Positions 33,329 through 41,688 of a DNA stretch of 64,000 nt are shown here, piece after piece (within the stretch, counting starts at the first letter, position 1; each line of letters starts with the position of its first letter). This DNA comes from Lachnospiraceae bacterium. GTDB lineage: Bacteria > Bacillota > Clostridia > Lachnospirales > Bianqueaceae. The DNA lies in assembly GCA_022794035.1 (NCBI GenBank), contig JAAWDX010000003.1:248001-312000 (forward strand). Reading direction: 5' to 3'. The position numbers and the translations under genes were made by a program. The notes beneath the pieces were generated by a model. The model was not told the origin of the DNA and did not search any database. It was given only the letters and a program-made list of their open reading frames with translations.

Positions 33329-34846
33329 ATGGCAGATTTATTAAGAGAAACATACAGCAGTGCGTCTATGTGTCCGCCGCAGCTGCTGCAGGTACCGGTT
33401 AAGGGCGATGTGATCGTTCCGGATACGAAACCGGATGCAGATAAGATTCTGCAAACAAGCGTGCGCTACATGCCTGCGGATGCTGCTTTGGAGCATCGCA
33501 AGGTCAGAGTACAGGGCGAATTGGAATTTACGGTTTTATATCTGAGTCAGGAGGAAATGCCGGCGCTGCGGAGCCTGACCAGTGTACTCCCGGTAGAAGA
33601 AGAGATTAACTTAGACGGGATCATGGAAGAGGACGATAGGGTGCGCTTTCAGATTGCTTATACGCCTGAGAACATTCGCAGCACACTTTTAAATGGCCGT
33701 AAATTAAGTCTTAGCGCACTGTTAGAGATCGAGGTGCAGGTCACAAAATATGAAGACACAGCTGTGATCATGGATGTAGCCGGAGAGGAAAATCTGGTGC
33801 TCAATCGCATTCAGAAGCCAGTAAGCCGTCTGGTAGGAGATAAAGAGGAAAAGCTGATTGTAAGAGAAAGTGAGGCGGTCAAGGACGGAAGCCCCAATAT
33901 TCAGGAAATTCTGTGGTGGGATGCCTCCATTCGGAATAGGAGCTGCCGCCTGCTGGAGGATAAGGTACAGGTAAAGGGAGAAATTGCCGTCAGCGTATTA
34001 TATCAAACGGAAAACGGCGTGCAGTTTTTTGATTACAGCACAGATTTTGCCGGCCTGCTGGAAGTGAGCGGCTGTAGGGAGGATATGGAAGCGGCTTTGC
34101 AGATGGAGATCGTAAAGGGGTTTGTACATGCGGATGCCGACGCAGATGGAGAACAGAGGGTTCTGCAGATGGAAATGATTGTATCCTGCAGAGTGCGTGT
34201 CTGTGAAGAGCAGATGTGCGAGCTGGTTGTAGATGCCTACGATACGAAGCAGGATGTTTTACTGGAGAAGCCGCTGCGGTTCATGCAGCATCAGATCTAT
34301 CGTGATCAGCTGCGCGCGGATGTAGCAGAAACGCTGGAGATTCCGGAAAATATGCCCATGGCCCTGCAGGTGTTCTATACAACGGCGAGGGTAAAGGTAG
34401 ATGATTATGTGATAGAGGATGGTAAACTGCAGATCGAGGGTGTACTCTATGTAACCGTCTTTTGCCTGACAGCGGACGACAGAAGCCCTGTTATCTCCTT
34501 TACGCAGCCCGTCCCCTTTGAAAAATCAACAGCGGTTTCCGGCGCTGAGCCGGGACAAAATGTAGAGATTGTTCCCTATTTGGAGAGCGTCCGTTCAGAG
34601 CTTAGAAATGAAAAGAAGCTGGATATGAAGGCATCGCTGGCCCTAGAAGTGAGCATTGTAGCAGAGGAGCGCCAGGAGGTGCTCACGGAGCTGCTTCTTC
34701 AGGAAGGAGAGGTGGAGGAGCTGCCGGCGATGGCATTATATTATCTGCAGCCCGGAGAAACGGTCTGGGATGTTGGCAAAAGATACCGCGTGCTGCCGGA
34801 TTGTATGGAGAAGATGGGCGAGTCGGTTGTAATGGTTGTTCGCTGA
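33329..34846 (+). CDS. sipL: SipL-like protein: SPOCS (DUF3794) domains plus C-terminal LysM
   Basis: 505-aa sporulation protein. Repeated SPOCS/DUF3794 units are visible (VKGDVIVPDTKPDADKIL near the start; KVQVKGEIAVSVLYQTENG; DGKLQIEGVLYVTVFCLTAD). A C-terminal LysM begins near residue 471 (YYLQPGETVWDVGKRYRVL). This build is that of SipL, which binds SpoIVA through its LysM and tethers the coat to the forespore in Clostridioides difficile. As I recall, sipL, ispE and spoIIR are also close together there, which supports the name. ATG 33329 lies 8 nt after AAGGGGG. No signal peptide, as expected for a mother-cell protein. Confidence 0.8.
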   Translation: MADLLRETYSSASMCPPQLLQVPVKGDVIVPDTKPDADKILQTSVRYMPADAALEHRKVRVQGELEFTVLYLSQEEMPALRSLTSVLPVEEEINLDGIMEEDDRVRFQIAYTPENIRSTLLNGRKLSLSALLEIEVQVTKYEDTAVIMDVAGEENLVLNRIQKPVSRLVGDKEEKLIVRESEAVKDGSPNIQEILWWDASIRNRSCRLLEDKVQVKGEIAVSVLYQTENGVQFFDYSTDFAGLLEVSGCREDMEAALQMEIVKGFVHADADADGEQRVLQMEMIVSCRVRVCEEQMCELVVDAYDTKQDVLLEKPLRFMQHQIYRDQLRADVAETLEIPENMPMALQVFYTTARVKVDDYVIEDGKLQIEGVLYVTVFCLTADDRSPVISFTQPVPFEKSTAVSGAEPGQNVEIVPYLESVRSELRNEKKLDMKASLALEVSIVAEERQEVLTELLLQEGEVEELPAMALYYLQPGETVWDVGKRYRVLPDCMEKMGESVVMVVR

Positions 34847-34848
34847 GG

Positions 34849-34876
34849 TTGAAATTTTAGCCAGATGATGTATAAT
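34849..34876 (+). promoter_or_regulatory. Promoter of ispE
   Basis: TTGAAA (34849-34854), 16-nt spacer, TATAAT (34871-34876). Confidence 0.7.
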
Positions 34877-34878
34877 AG

Positions 34879-34897
34879 GCCTATCATACTATGATAG
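34879..34897 (+). promoter_or_regulatory. Hairpin/operator overlapping the ispE ribosome site
   Basis: CCTATCAT-ACT-ATGATAGG, perfect 8-bp arms. The right arm contains the first two bases of the AGGAGG ribosome site (34896-34901), so as RNA it could mask translation starts; as DNA it could be an operator just after the -10. Confidence 0.5.
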
Positions 34898-34909
34898 GAG
34901 GTTATGCAA

Positions 34910-35806
34910 ATGCGTGAGTGGAATGTGCGGCAGAGGGCATACGGCAAGATCAACCTGGCGCTTAATGTAGGGGAGACCCGGCCGGATGGCTTTCATGAAG
35001 TAGCGATGATCATGCAGCATGTTAGCATCTGGGATGAAATTACGCTGATCAGACGGGATGATACAGAAATCACGCTGGAGTGTAACCTGCCTTTTCTGGG
35101 AGCGAATGAAAAAAATATTGCCTATCGCATGGCGCTGCTGATGCAGAAGCGCTATGGTCTGGGAGGCTTTCATGTTCGATTGTTTAAAAAGATCCCCATT
35201 GCCGCCGGAATGGCCGGCGGCAGTGCGGATGCCGCCGCCGTGATCAAGGCTGTTAATCGCTTGTTTGGGCTGGAGCTCTCGATGGATGAGATGATGAGAC
35301 TGGGGACAGAGCTGGGATCTGATATTCCGTTTTGCCTGCTGGGAGGGACATGCCTGGCAACCGGACGAGGTGAGAGACTGGAGAGGATTGCACCGATGCG
35401 GGAGACGCATGTGGCATTGGTAAAGCCTAATTTTGGCATTTCTACGCCATGGTCCTATGCGCAGGTCGATGTTTATAAGGCGGCGCACGGAGAAACGGTG
35501 AAGGCAGATATACCGGCTATGGTGCAGGCCATAGAGAGAGGAGCACTGCCGCAGATTTGCGCCCATATGGCGAATCAGCTGGAACCGGCAGCCATAGAGG
35601 CGTATCCGGTAATTGGAGAAATCAAGCAGGATTTGATGGGGCTTGGTGCGGCGGGCGCCATGATGACGGGAAGCGGGCCTACGGTGTTTGGCCTGTTTGA
35701 AAGGTATGAAGCGGCGAGGGAGGCAGTGCGGCGCTGCAAGATGCGCTATCCGTGGAAATATCAGGTGATGTACTGCCGAATTGAAAGTTTTAAAAAACCA
35801 TATTGA
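34910..35806 (+). CDS. ispE: 4-diphosphocytidyl-2-C-methyl-D-erythritol kinase
   Basis: GHMP kinase of the MEP isoprenoid pathway; phosphorylates CDP-methylerythritol. The 298 aa begin with RAYGKINLALNVGETRPDGFHEV. The ATP loop is IPIAAGMAGGSADAAAV, and the C-terminal motif is GAAGAMMTGSGPTVFGLF. ATG 34910 lies 8 nt after AGGAGG; the ATG at 34904 is only 2 nt away. It follows the SipL-like gene but has its own promoter. Other MEP genes are not in the window. Confidence 0.93.
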   Translation: MREWNVRQRAYGKINLALNVGETRPDGFHEVAMIMQHVSIWDEITLIRRDDTEITLECNLPFLGANEKNIAYRMALLMQKRYGLGGFHVRLFKKIPIAAGMAGGSADAAAVIKAVNRLFGLELSMDEMMRLGTELGSDIPFCLLGGTCLATGRGERLERIAPMRETHVALVKPNFGISTPWSYAQVDVYKAAHGETVKADIPAMVQAIERGALPQICAHMANQLEPAAIEAYPVIGEIKQDLMGLGAAGAMMTGSGPTVFGLFERYEAAREAVRRCKMRYPWKYQVMYCRIESFKKPY

Positions 35807-35832
35807 TTTTTACTATAGAAAAATAGTAAAAT
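35803..35832 (+). promoter_or_regulatory. Promoter of gdhA with inverted repeat
   Basis: TTGATT (35803-35808), 18-nt spacer, TAAAAT (35827-35832). Perfect 9-bp arms ATTTTACTA (35806-35814) and TAGTAAAAT (35824-35832) cover both boxes, so a bound protein would block the promoter. Confidence 0.55.
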
Positions 35833-35892
35833 AGAGGCAATACCCTCAATGATGAGGTTACAATTTTATATAAACTTAGGAGGAAGAGTCCC

Positions 35893-37152
35893 ATGGACAA
35901 AGTCTACAACCCATATCAGAATATGCTGAATGTGTTAGAATGTGCCGCGCAGAAGCTGGAGCTTGATCAAAGCGATTATGAAGAGCTCAAATATCCGGAG
36001 AGAGAATTAAAGGTTTCCGTACCGGTACAGATGGACGATGGAAGTATTCGAGTTTTTGAAGGCTTCCGTGTGCAGCATTCAAGCTCCCGAGGACCGTGTA
36101 AGGGTGGCATCCGCTATCATCAGAATGTAGATGAAAGCGAAGTGAAGGCGCTGGCCGCGTGGATGAGTATTAAGTGCGCGATTGCGGATATCCCGTACGG
36201 CGGAGCCAAGGGCGGTATTTGTGTGGATCCTGCGACCTTGTCCAGAGGTGAGCTGGAGCGTTTGACGCGCCGTTATACGGCTATGATCGCGCCAATCATT
36301 GGAGTAGATCGGGATATTCCTGCGCCGGATGTGAATACAAACGGTGAGATCATGGGCTGGATTATGGATACCTATTCTGCGCTGAAGGGCTGCTATACGC
36401 CTGGCGTTGTGACGGGCAAGCCGATGGAGCTGGGCGGCAGCCTGGGCCGGCCGGAGGCAACAGGGCGCGGTGTTATGATCTGTGCAAAGGAAGCGGTAAA
36501 GCGCAGAGGCATGCAGATCGCAGGCAGCAAGGTGGCGGTGCAGGGAGCCGGTAACGTAGGCTTTACAGCAGCGCAGCTGATGGCGGCGGAGGGCTTTACG
36601 ATTGTAGCGCTAAGCGATGTGTCCGGCGGTATTTATAAGCAGAGCGGCCTGGATGTTGAAAAGATCGGGCAGTATTTAAGTCAGAAGGGCAATCTTCTGA
36701 AGGACTATCAGGAAGAGGGACTTTCGTATATTACGAATGAAGAGCTCCTTACCTGTGAGTGTGATATTTTGGTGCCGGCTGCGCTGGAAAATCAGATTAC
36801 AGCGGGCAATGCTCAGCAGGTTCAGGCCAAGCTGATTATTGAGGGCGCTAACGGGCCGACAACCAATGAGGCTGATGATATCTTAGAGAAACGCGGCATT
36901 ACGGTGGTACCGGATGTGCTTGCCAATGGCGGCGGCGTAATTGTTTCCTATTTTGAGTGGGTGCAGAATCGTGAGATGCTGGCCTGGGATTTACAGACGG
37001 TGAATCAGAAGCTGCAGGATAAAATGCTGCTTGCCTTTGACAATGTCTGGCAAATGGCGGAGAATAAAAAGAGCTCGCTGCGTCAGGGTGCGTACATGGT
37101 AGCGCTGCAGAGACTGGTGGCCGCCAGAAAGCTGAGAGGGACATTTTTATAA
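35893..37152 (+). CDS. gdhA: Glutamate dehydrogenase (Glu/Leu/Phe/Val dehydrogenase family)
   Basis: Interconverts glutamate and 2-oxoglutarate plus ammonia. The 419-aa length and motifs are those of the RocG/GudB class: GPCKGGIRYH, the catalytic-lysine region IPYGGAKGGICVDP, DRDIPAPDVNTN, the Rossmann motif VAVQGAGNVGFTAA, and ANGPTTNEADDILEKRGITVVPDVLANGGGVIVSYFEW. Leucine dehydrogenase is shorter. Cofactor is likely NAD, not shown directly. ATG 35893 follows AGGAGGAA. A promoter with overlapping inverted repeat precedes it and a perfect 16-bp terminator follows. Confidence 0.92.
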   Translation: MDKVYNPYQNMLNVLECAAQKLELDQSDYEELKYPERELKVSVPVQMDDGSIRVFEGFRVQHSSSRGPCKGGIRYHQNVDESEVKALAAWMSIKCAIADIPYGGAKGGICVDPATLSRGELERLTRRYTAMIAPIIGVDRDIPAPDVNTNGEIMGWIMDTYSALKGCYTPGVVTGKPMELGGSLGRPEATGRGVMICAKEAVKRRGMQIAGSKVAVQGAGNVGFTAAQLMAAEGFTIVALSDVSGGIYKQSGLDVEKIGQYLSQKGNLLKDYQEEGLSYITNEELLTCECDILVPAALENQITAGNAQQVQAKLIIEGANGPTTNEADDILEKRGITVVPDVLANGGGVIVSYFEWVQNREMLAWDLQTVNQKLQDKMLLAFDNVWQMAENKKSSLRQGAYMVALQRLVAARKLRGTFL

Positions 37153-37173
37153 GATAGTGCTTAATAAAGTAGA

Positions 37174-37217
37174 GAGCGCTGCTTAATCACATGAATGATT
37201 AAGCAGCGCTCCTTGTT
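37174..37217. terminator. Terminator between gdhA and the convergent gene
   Basis: Perfect 16-bp stem GAGCGCTGCTTAATCA (37174-37189) with 37196-37211, then CTTGTTTT. Confidence 0.88.
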
Positions 37218-37700
37218 TTATTCATAATCGGCAGCTGACTGCAATTCTTTCTCTAAAAATTGCTTTATATACGGATTATTTTCCTCACTTAAGGTAGGCT
37301 GAAACGCCATATACCGGCATTTCTGATACCGCTCGCCATCTAGTACAAAGGTATATCCCATCATACATTTAGGATTACAGTCGTTGGGGTCAATGAGCCG
37401 TTTGCAGACGGATGCTTTTTTGATTTCCTTTTTTATATTTTCGGGCAATGTGGACAGAAAGCTCTGATATTCCTGTATATGTTCGGGATAGATGCGAAGC
37501 CTCATCCCCGTTTTTCGGGATATAAAGGTTGCCAAAGTCCTTTTGGTGCTGCTGAGTACGTAAGACGTAACATAGCCGCTTTTTTGCAGTTTTATATCAC
37601 ATTTGCAGCCATTTTCTGTCAGATATTTATTAATCTGGCTGACAAAGCTACGGAAATGTTCTTCAACCGTTTCTATAAAGGCATTAAATTTGTCGTTCAT
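37218..37700 (-). CDS. Hypothetical protein downstream of an AraC/GyrI regulator
   Basis: 160-aa soluble protein, family not recognised. The N-terminal half is basic and predicted helical (FNAFIETVEEHFRSFVSQIN, then CKCDIKLQKSGYVTSYVLSS). The C-terminal half has paired cysteines, ASVCKRLIDPNDCNPKCMMGY and YQKCRYMAFQP, which could bind metal. Its start overlaps the end of the AraC-type gene by 17 bp on the same strand, so the two are likely translated together and function together, perhaps as regulator and target. Confidence 0.7.
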   Translation of the reverse strand: MNDKFNAFIETVEEHFRSFVSQINKYLTENGCKCDIKLQKSGYVTSYVLSSTKRTLATFISRKTGMRLRIYPEHIQEYQSFLSTLPENIKKEIKKASVCKRLIDPNDCNPKCMMGYTFVLDGERYQKCRYMAFQPTLSEENNPYIKQFLEKELQSAADYE

Positions 37701-38562
37701 GAGCTTCTTTGTTATCCTTTCTCTTTATCACTGGGATCCATACCTCATATTGTGCGTTTCGCGGATCTGGATTTAAGTAAACCTCAATATCGGGTGCATT
37801 GGCATATTCATATCCAGAGGTCGGAAGCCATTCTGTTATGATCCGCTGCTCTAGCTCCTGGATGGATTGATTTATGCCTGTTCCGGAAAAGACTGCCCAT
37901 GTAGAGGCAGGAATGGTATACTCTTCAAACTCGACGCTTGTTTTTGTACTGGAAACAGCAATAAAGTATTTCCATTGCTCTTCATCGTTGCAGGCACTCA
38001 CGCCTAAAAGCCCGATTAGCGGTGTATCCATCAGCCCTGCCAATTTTTCTATTGTTCCATTTGCAGATGCCTCCTGCCACATCTTAGGCATGGCCATAAA
38101 GTTATTTTCAATTTGCTTATCTAACGGCGCAGATACGCCAATGATGGGGAAGGCTTCTTTGGTTTCGATCCTATAATTTAATTCGGTTGCTCCCTTTATA
38201 GCAATTTTAAATACAATAGGAGAAAAAGACTTTACGGATACACCTTTTTCTTTCACAGATGAGGGGGCGATCCCGTGAAAAGATTGGAATGCCCTGTTAA
38301 ATGCAGTCGGCGACTGGTAGCCATATTTCTCTGCAATATCAATAATCCGTTTGTCGCCGGTCTGTAAGTCTACTGCCGCTAAAGACATTTTTCTTCTTCG
38401 GATATACTCTGCCAAGGGAATGCCTGCCATATAAGTAAACATTCTTTGATAGTGATAGGCGGAGCAGCAGGCAATCCGCCCAAGCTGTTCATAGTCAATT
38501 TTATCTGTCAAATGCTCCTCAATATAATTTATGCTTTGATTTAATCTCTCAACCCATTCCAT
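37684..38562 (-). CDS. AraC-family regulator with GyrI-like effector domain
   Basis: 292-aa regulator. The N-terminal AraC double helix-turn-helix reads INYIEEHLTDKIDYEQLGRI, then YIRRRKMSLAAVDLQTGDKRIIDIAEKYGYQSPTAFNRAFQSFHG. The C-terminal part (from about residue 130; IIGVSAPL, SVEFEEYTIPASTWAVFSGTG, WLPTSGYEYANAPDIEVYL) is a GyrI/BmrR-like small-molecule-binding domain. Such proteins sense drugs or hydrophobic compounds. ATG 38562 follows GGGAGGT on the minus strand. TATAAT about 35 bp upstream is a possible -10 without a clear -35. Confidence 0.88.
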   Translation of the reverse strand: MEWVERLNQSINYIEEHLTDKIDYEQLGRIACCSAYHYQRMFTYMAGIPLAEYIRRRKMSLAAVDLQTGDKRIIDIAEKYGYQSPTAFNRAFQSFHGIAPSSVKEKGVSVKSFSPIVFKIAIKGATELNYRIETKEAFPIIGVSAPLDKQIENNFMAMPKMWQEASANGTIEKLAGLMDTPLIGLLGVSACNDEEQWKYFIAVSSTKTSVEFEEYTIPASTWAVFSGTGINQSIQELEQRIITEWLPTSGYEYANAPDIEVYLNPDPRNAQYEVWIPVIKRKDNKEAHERQI

Positions 38563-38693
38563 GAGGTACCTCCCTGCTACTGTGTTTTGTTTTTATTATA
38601 AGACTTATTCTTAAGCGTTTCCTCTCTATCTTTGCACAAAAAAGAGAGGCGATCGTATGGGGCCGCGTTATCACTTTATTTTAAACTGGAATC

Positions 38694-38820
38694 TAACGTA
38701 CTTTTTTCTGATTTTGCACGTTAAGCATGGATGATAGCTTCAAATTTAACAGGGAAAACCACCGTTAAATTTAAAAGCATAAGCTTAGTATAACATACAA
38801 AACAGGAGAAAAGTACGTTA
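38694..38820. repeat. 127-bp inverted-repeat element in the AraC-spoIIR gap
   Basis: Lies in the 409-bp gap between divergent AraC and spoIIR genes. Ends are TAACGTACTTTT (38694-38705) and AAAAGTACGTTA (38809-38820), perfect 12-bp arms. Inside is AAATTTAAC...GTTAAATTT (around 38742-38772). The minus strand carries AACGTGCAAAATCA, also present at about 14669-14682 followed by a similar GAAA-TACGTTA stretch. Bases 38815-38850 also resemble 14691-14725. No coding frame. Probably a miniature repeat family. Confidence 0.5.
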
Positions 38821-38909
38821 AAAGTGAGAAAATTGAATCGTAATAACGCTGCTTCAGCGGAGCAAGTCTCAATGACTGCCTCCTTTAAAAAGAAATTTTA
38901 AAATAACCT

Positions 38910-38939
38910 GTATAAAGGCGCTGCAAGCTGGGAATCTTT
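38910..38939 (+). promoter_or_regulatory. Sigma-F-like promoter of spoIIR
   Basis: GTATA (38910-38914), 15-nt spacer, GGGAATCTTT (38930-38939), one departure from GGNNANANTN. The spacing equals that before sigG. spoIIR is a known sigma-F target in Bacillus. Confidence 0.7.
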
Positions 38940-38971
38940 TCCGTATCGTCTGATGGAAAAGGAGAAGAGCA

Positions 38972-39610
38972 ATGAAAGTACAGATAAAAGAATGGATGCA
39001 GAAAATAGAAAATAAAGTCTTTCTGGCCGCCATGGTCATAGGGACGGTTATCACGGTTTTGATTGTTTCGCTGTATACGCTTGCCGGACAGGAGGAAAAG
39101 CTGCTGGCAGAGAATTTTTTTCGCTTCCATGTACTGGCAAACAGCGATAGCGAAGAGGATCAGGCACTCAAGCTGCAGGTCAGAGATGCAGTCATCGCCT
39201 ACTTGGAGCCTCAGCTGAGGGAGTCCTCTACGCGGGATGAGACCAAGCAGTATATATTAAAGCACCTTGCACAGATTACGGATGTGGCCGGCCGCACGGT
39301 GCGGCAGGCCGGCAGTGATCAGAGCGTCCAGGTGCTGGTGGGCGTGTCTGAATTTCCTACGAAAAGCTATGGCGCCGTCACTTTGCCGGCTGGCCGGTAT
39401 GAGGCGCTGCGGATTGAGCTGGGAGAGGCGCAGGGGCACAATTGGTGGTGCGTGATGTTTCCCAGTCTGTGCTTTGTAGAGGAGACGGAGCCGGAGGAGA
39501 TGGAGGAGGATTTGGAGCAGAAGCTTCCGCAGGAGCAGAATGAACTGATCCATGAACCAAGGCAGTTTAAATTTAAGCTGCTGGAATGGTACCATCAGCT
39601 GTTTGGCTGA
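38972..39610 (+). CDS. spoIIR: Stage II sporulation protein R
   Basis: Forespore signal protein that crosses into the intermembrane space and triggers SpoIIGA to process pro-sigma-E. 212 aa: an N-terminal membrane segment (VFLAAMVIGTVITVLIVSLYTLA), the family hallmark FFRFHVLANSDSEEDQALKLQVRDAV, and GEAQGHNWWCVMFPSLCF. ATG 38972 has AAGGAG upstream and a sigma-F-like promoter about 35 bp away. It links functionally to sigE at the left end of the window. Confidence 0.95.
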   Translation: MKVQIKEWMQKIENKVFLAAMVIGTVITVLIVSLYTLAGQEEKLLAENFFRFHVLANSDSEEDQALKLQVRDAVIAYLEPQLRESSTRDETKQYILKHLAQITDVAGRTVRQAGSDQSVQVLVGVSEFPTKSYGAVTLPAGRYEALRIELGEAQGHNWWCVMFPSLCFVEETEPEEMEEDLEQKLPQEQNELIHEPRQFKFKLLEWYHQLFG

Positions 39611-39611
39611 C

Positions 39612-39640
39612 TTGTATTTGGGGCTGAAATGTGATATAAC
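39612..39640 (+). promoter_or_regulatory. Promoter of nadE
   Basis: TTGTAT (39612-39617), 17-nt spacer, TATAAC (39635-39640). Confidence 0.6.
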
Positions 39641-39681
39641 TTTAGCAATACTGAATATCGATGGAGGCTGGGTGTGATCAG

Positions 39682-41589
39682 ATGAAGGATGGATTTGTGA
39701 AGGTGGCGGCTGCTACTCCGGAGCTTGTAGTGGCAGATCCGAAATATAACTGTGAGAAAATGATGGAGATCGTGCGGGAGGCGGCGCAGCAGGAGGTACA
39801 GGTGCTGGTGCTGCCGGAGCTGGCAGTGACGGGCTATACCTGCGGTGATCTTTTTCTGCAGGAAAGCCTGCTGGCAGCGGCAGAAAAAGAGCTGATCAAG
39901 CTGGCGCAGGCAGTGGGCTCAATGCTGGTGATTGTGGGAGTGCCGGTTCGATACAAGAATAAGCTGTATAACTGTGCGGCCGTACTGAATCAGGGGCATG
40001 TGATCGGGATGGTGCCTAAGCGCAGTCTGCCGAATTATAGTGAGTTTTATGAGCGGCGGCATTTTGAGCCGGGCTTTTATGAGCCGCAGAGGCTGATGCT
40101 GGGTGATCAGGAGATCTGGATGGGCATGCAGCTGCTTTTTGCCTGCGGTCAGATGAAGGAGCTTGTGGTGGCGGCGGAGATCTGTGAGGATCTGTGGGTG
40201 GCCAGCCCTCCGTCTAACCAGCATGCGCTGGCAGGAGCGACGCTTGTGGTCAATCCTTCAGCCAGTGATGAGATCATCGGTAAGGAGGGGTATCGCCGGC
40301 AGCTGGTCAGTGCGCAGTCGGGCAGGCTTTACTGCGGCTACATCTATGCGGATGCTGGTGAAGGGGAGTCTACCACCGATATGGTGTATGCGGGGCATAA
40401 TCTGATTGCAGAAAACGGCAGCATCCTGGTGGAGAGCTCGCTTTTTAGCCATGGAATGATCGTAACGGAGCTGGACATGCAGAGGATTGCCTATGAGCGG
40501 CGTAAGTCAACGACCTATCCGGCCGTGCAGGATGAGGGGTATAGGACGATTCCCTTTGAGCTTTGTCCGCGCAGGACAAGGCTGACAAGGCCGGTGGAGG
40601 CCAATCCGTTTGTACCGGCAGATCGCAGCGACCGGATGCAGCGCTGTGAGAGCATTTTGGCAATGCAGATTTCAGGCCTTAGAAAACGAGTAGAGCATGC
40701 GCATGCTAAATCGCTGGTGATTGGTATCTCCGGAGGGCTGGATTCTACGCTGGCGCTGCTGGTGGCAGCCGGAGCGATGGACCGCCTTGGGCGGAGCCGG
40801 ACGGATATCATCGGTGTTACAATGCCCTGCTTTGGCACGACGAAGCGGACAAAGAGCAATGCGGAGCTTTTATGCCAGCGAATGGGAATTACGCTGCGGT
40901 GCGTGGATATTGCAGCGGCAGTGCAGCGGCATTTTGAGGATATTGGCCATGATCCGGCGGTGCTGGATGTGACATATGAAAACTGTCAGGCCAGGGAGCG
41001 TACGCAGGTGCTGATGGATATTGCCAACCAGACAGGCGGTCTGGTCGTAGGCACAGGAGATCTGTCGGAGCTGGCGCTGGGATGGGCCACCTACAATGGC
41101 GATCATATGTCAATGTATGGTGTGAATGCTTCTATCCCGAAGACGCTGGTGCGTCATATTATCTCGGCATTTGCCGAGCATGCGGAGGATCCGCAGATGA
41201 AGGCGGTGCTGCGGGATATTCTGGATACGCCGGTGAGCCCGGAGCTGCTTCCGGCTAAGAACGGGGAGATCGCGCAGAAGACAGAAGAAATCGTGGGTCC
41301 CTATGAGCTGCATGATTTTATTCTGTATTATGTGCTGCGGTTTGGCTTTGCGCCGGCGAAGATTGACCGCTTGGCGCAGAGGGCGTTTGAGGGCATATAT
41401 GAAAAGGCGGTGATCCGCAAATGGCTGCGGGGATTTTACTATCGCTTCTTCCAGCAGCAGTTTAAACGGTCCTGCTTACCGGACGGTCCTAAGGTGGGCA
41501 GCGTCACGCTTTCGCCGCGAGGCGACTGGAGAATGCCAAGCGACGCCAGTGCGGCTGTGTGGATGGCGGAGATCGAAACGCTTCAATAA
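39682..41589 (+). CDS. nadE: Glutamine-dependent NAD(+) synthase
   Basis: Makes NAD from deamido-NAD, ATP and glutamine. The 635-aa two-domain enzyme has an N-terminal CN-hydrolase glutaminase with its triad visible: E46 (LPELAVTGY), K113 (GMVPKRSLPN), C168 (AAEICEDLW). The C-terminal synthetase has the ATP loop GISGGLDST (S350) and LVVGTGDLSELALGWATYNGDH. The start is uncertain: ATG 39682 gives the family N-terminus MKDGFVKVAAATPE but GGAGG is 14 nt away; ATG 39661 lacks a clear ribosome site. Confidence 0.93.
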   Translation: MKDGFVKVAAATPELVVADPKYNCEKMMEIVREAAQQEVQVLVLPELAVTGYTCGDLFLQESLLAAAEKELIKLAQAVGSMLVIVGVPVRYKNKLYNCAAVLNQGHVIGMVPKRSLPNYSEFYERRHFEPGFYEPQRLMLGDQEIWMGMQLLFACGQMKELVVAAEICEDLWVASPPSNQHALAGATLVVNPSASDEIIGKEGYRRQLVSAQSGRLYCGYIYADAGEGESTTDMVYAGHNLIAENGSILVESSLFSHGMIVTELDMQRIAYERRKSTTYPAVQDEGYRTIPFELCPRRTRLTRPVEANPFVPADRSDRMQRCESILAMQISGLRKRVEHAHAKSLVIGISGGLDSTLALLVAAGAMDRLGRSRTDIIGVTMPCFGTTKRTKSNAELLCQRMGITLRCVDIAAAVQRHFEDIGHDPAVLDVTYENCQARERTQVLMDIANQTGGLVVGTGDLSELALGWATYNGDHMSMYGVNASIPKTLVRHIISAFAEHAEDPQMKAVLRDILDTPVSPELLPAKNGEIAQKTEEIVGPYELHDFILYYVLRFGFAPAKIDRLAQRAFEGIYEKAVIRKWLRGFYYRFFQQQFKRSCLPDGPKVGSVTLSPRGDWRMPSDASAAVWMAEIETLQ

Positions 41590-41651
41590 AAAGTTTGTGA
41601 TGCCCTGACGGGTAAATTCATCGGGAAGATGACTAGTTCCTTCAGTTGATG

Positions 41652-41659
41652 CATACATT
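41652..41659 (+). promoter_or_regulatory. Sigma-E-like -10 of spoIIID
   Basis: CATACATT fits the sigma-E -10 (CATACAMT-like). At 14-nt spacing the -35 would be TGACTAGT, a weak match. ACATTGT-AAAAA-ACAATGT (41655-41673) is a perfect 7-bp inverted repeat overlapping the start region; its ACAAT core is near the SpoIIID-binding consensus, so autoregulation is possible. Confidence 0.5.
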
Positions 41660-41688
41660 GTAAAAAACAATGTTTCTGGAGGGGCATC

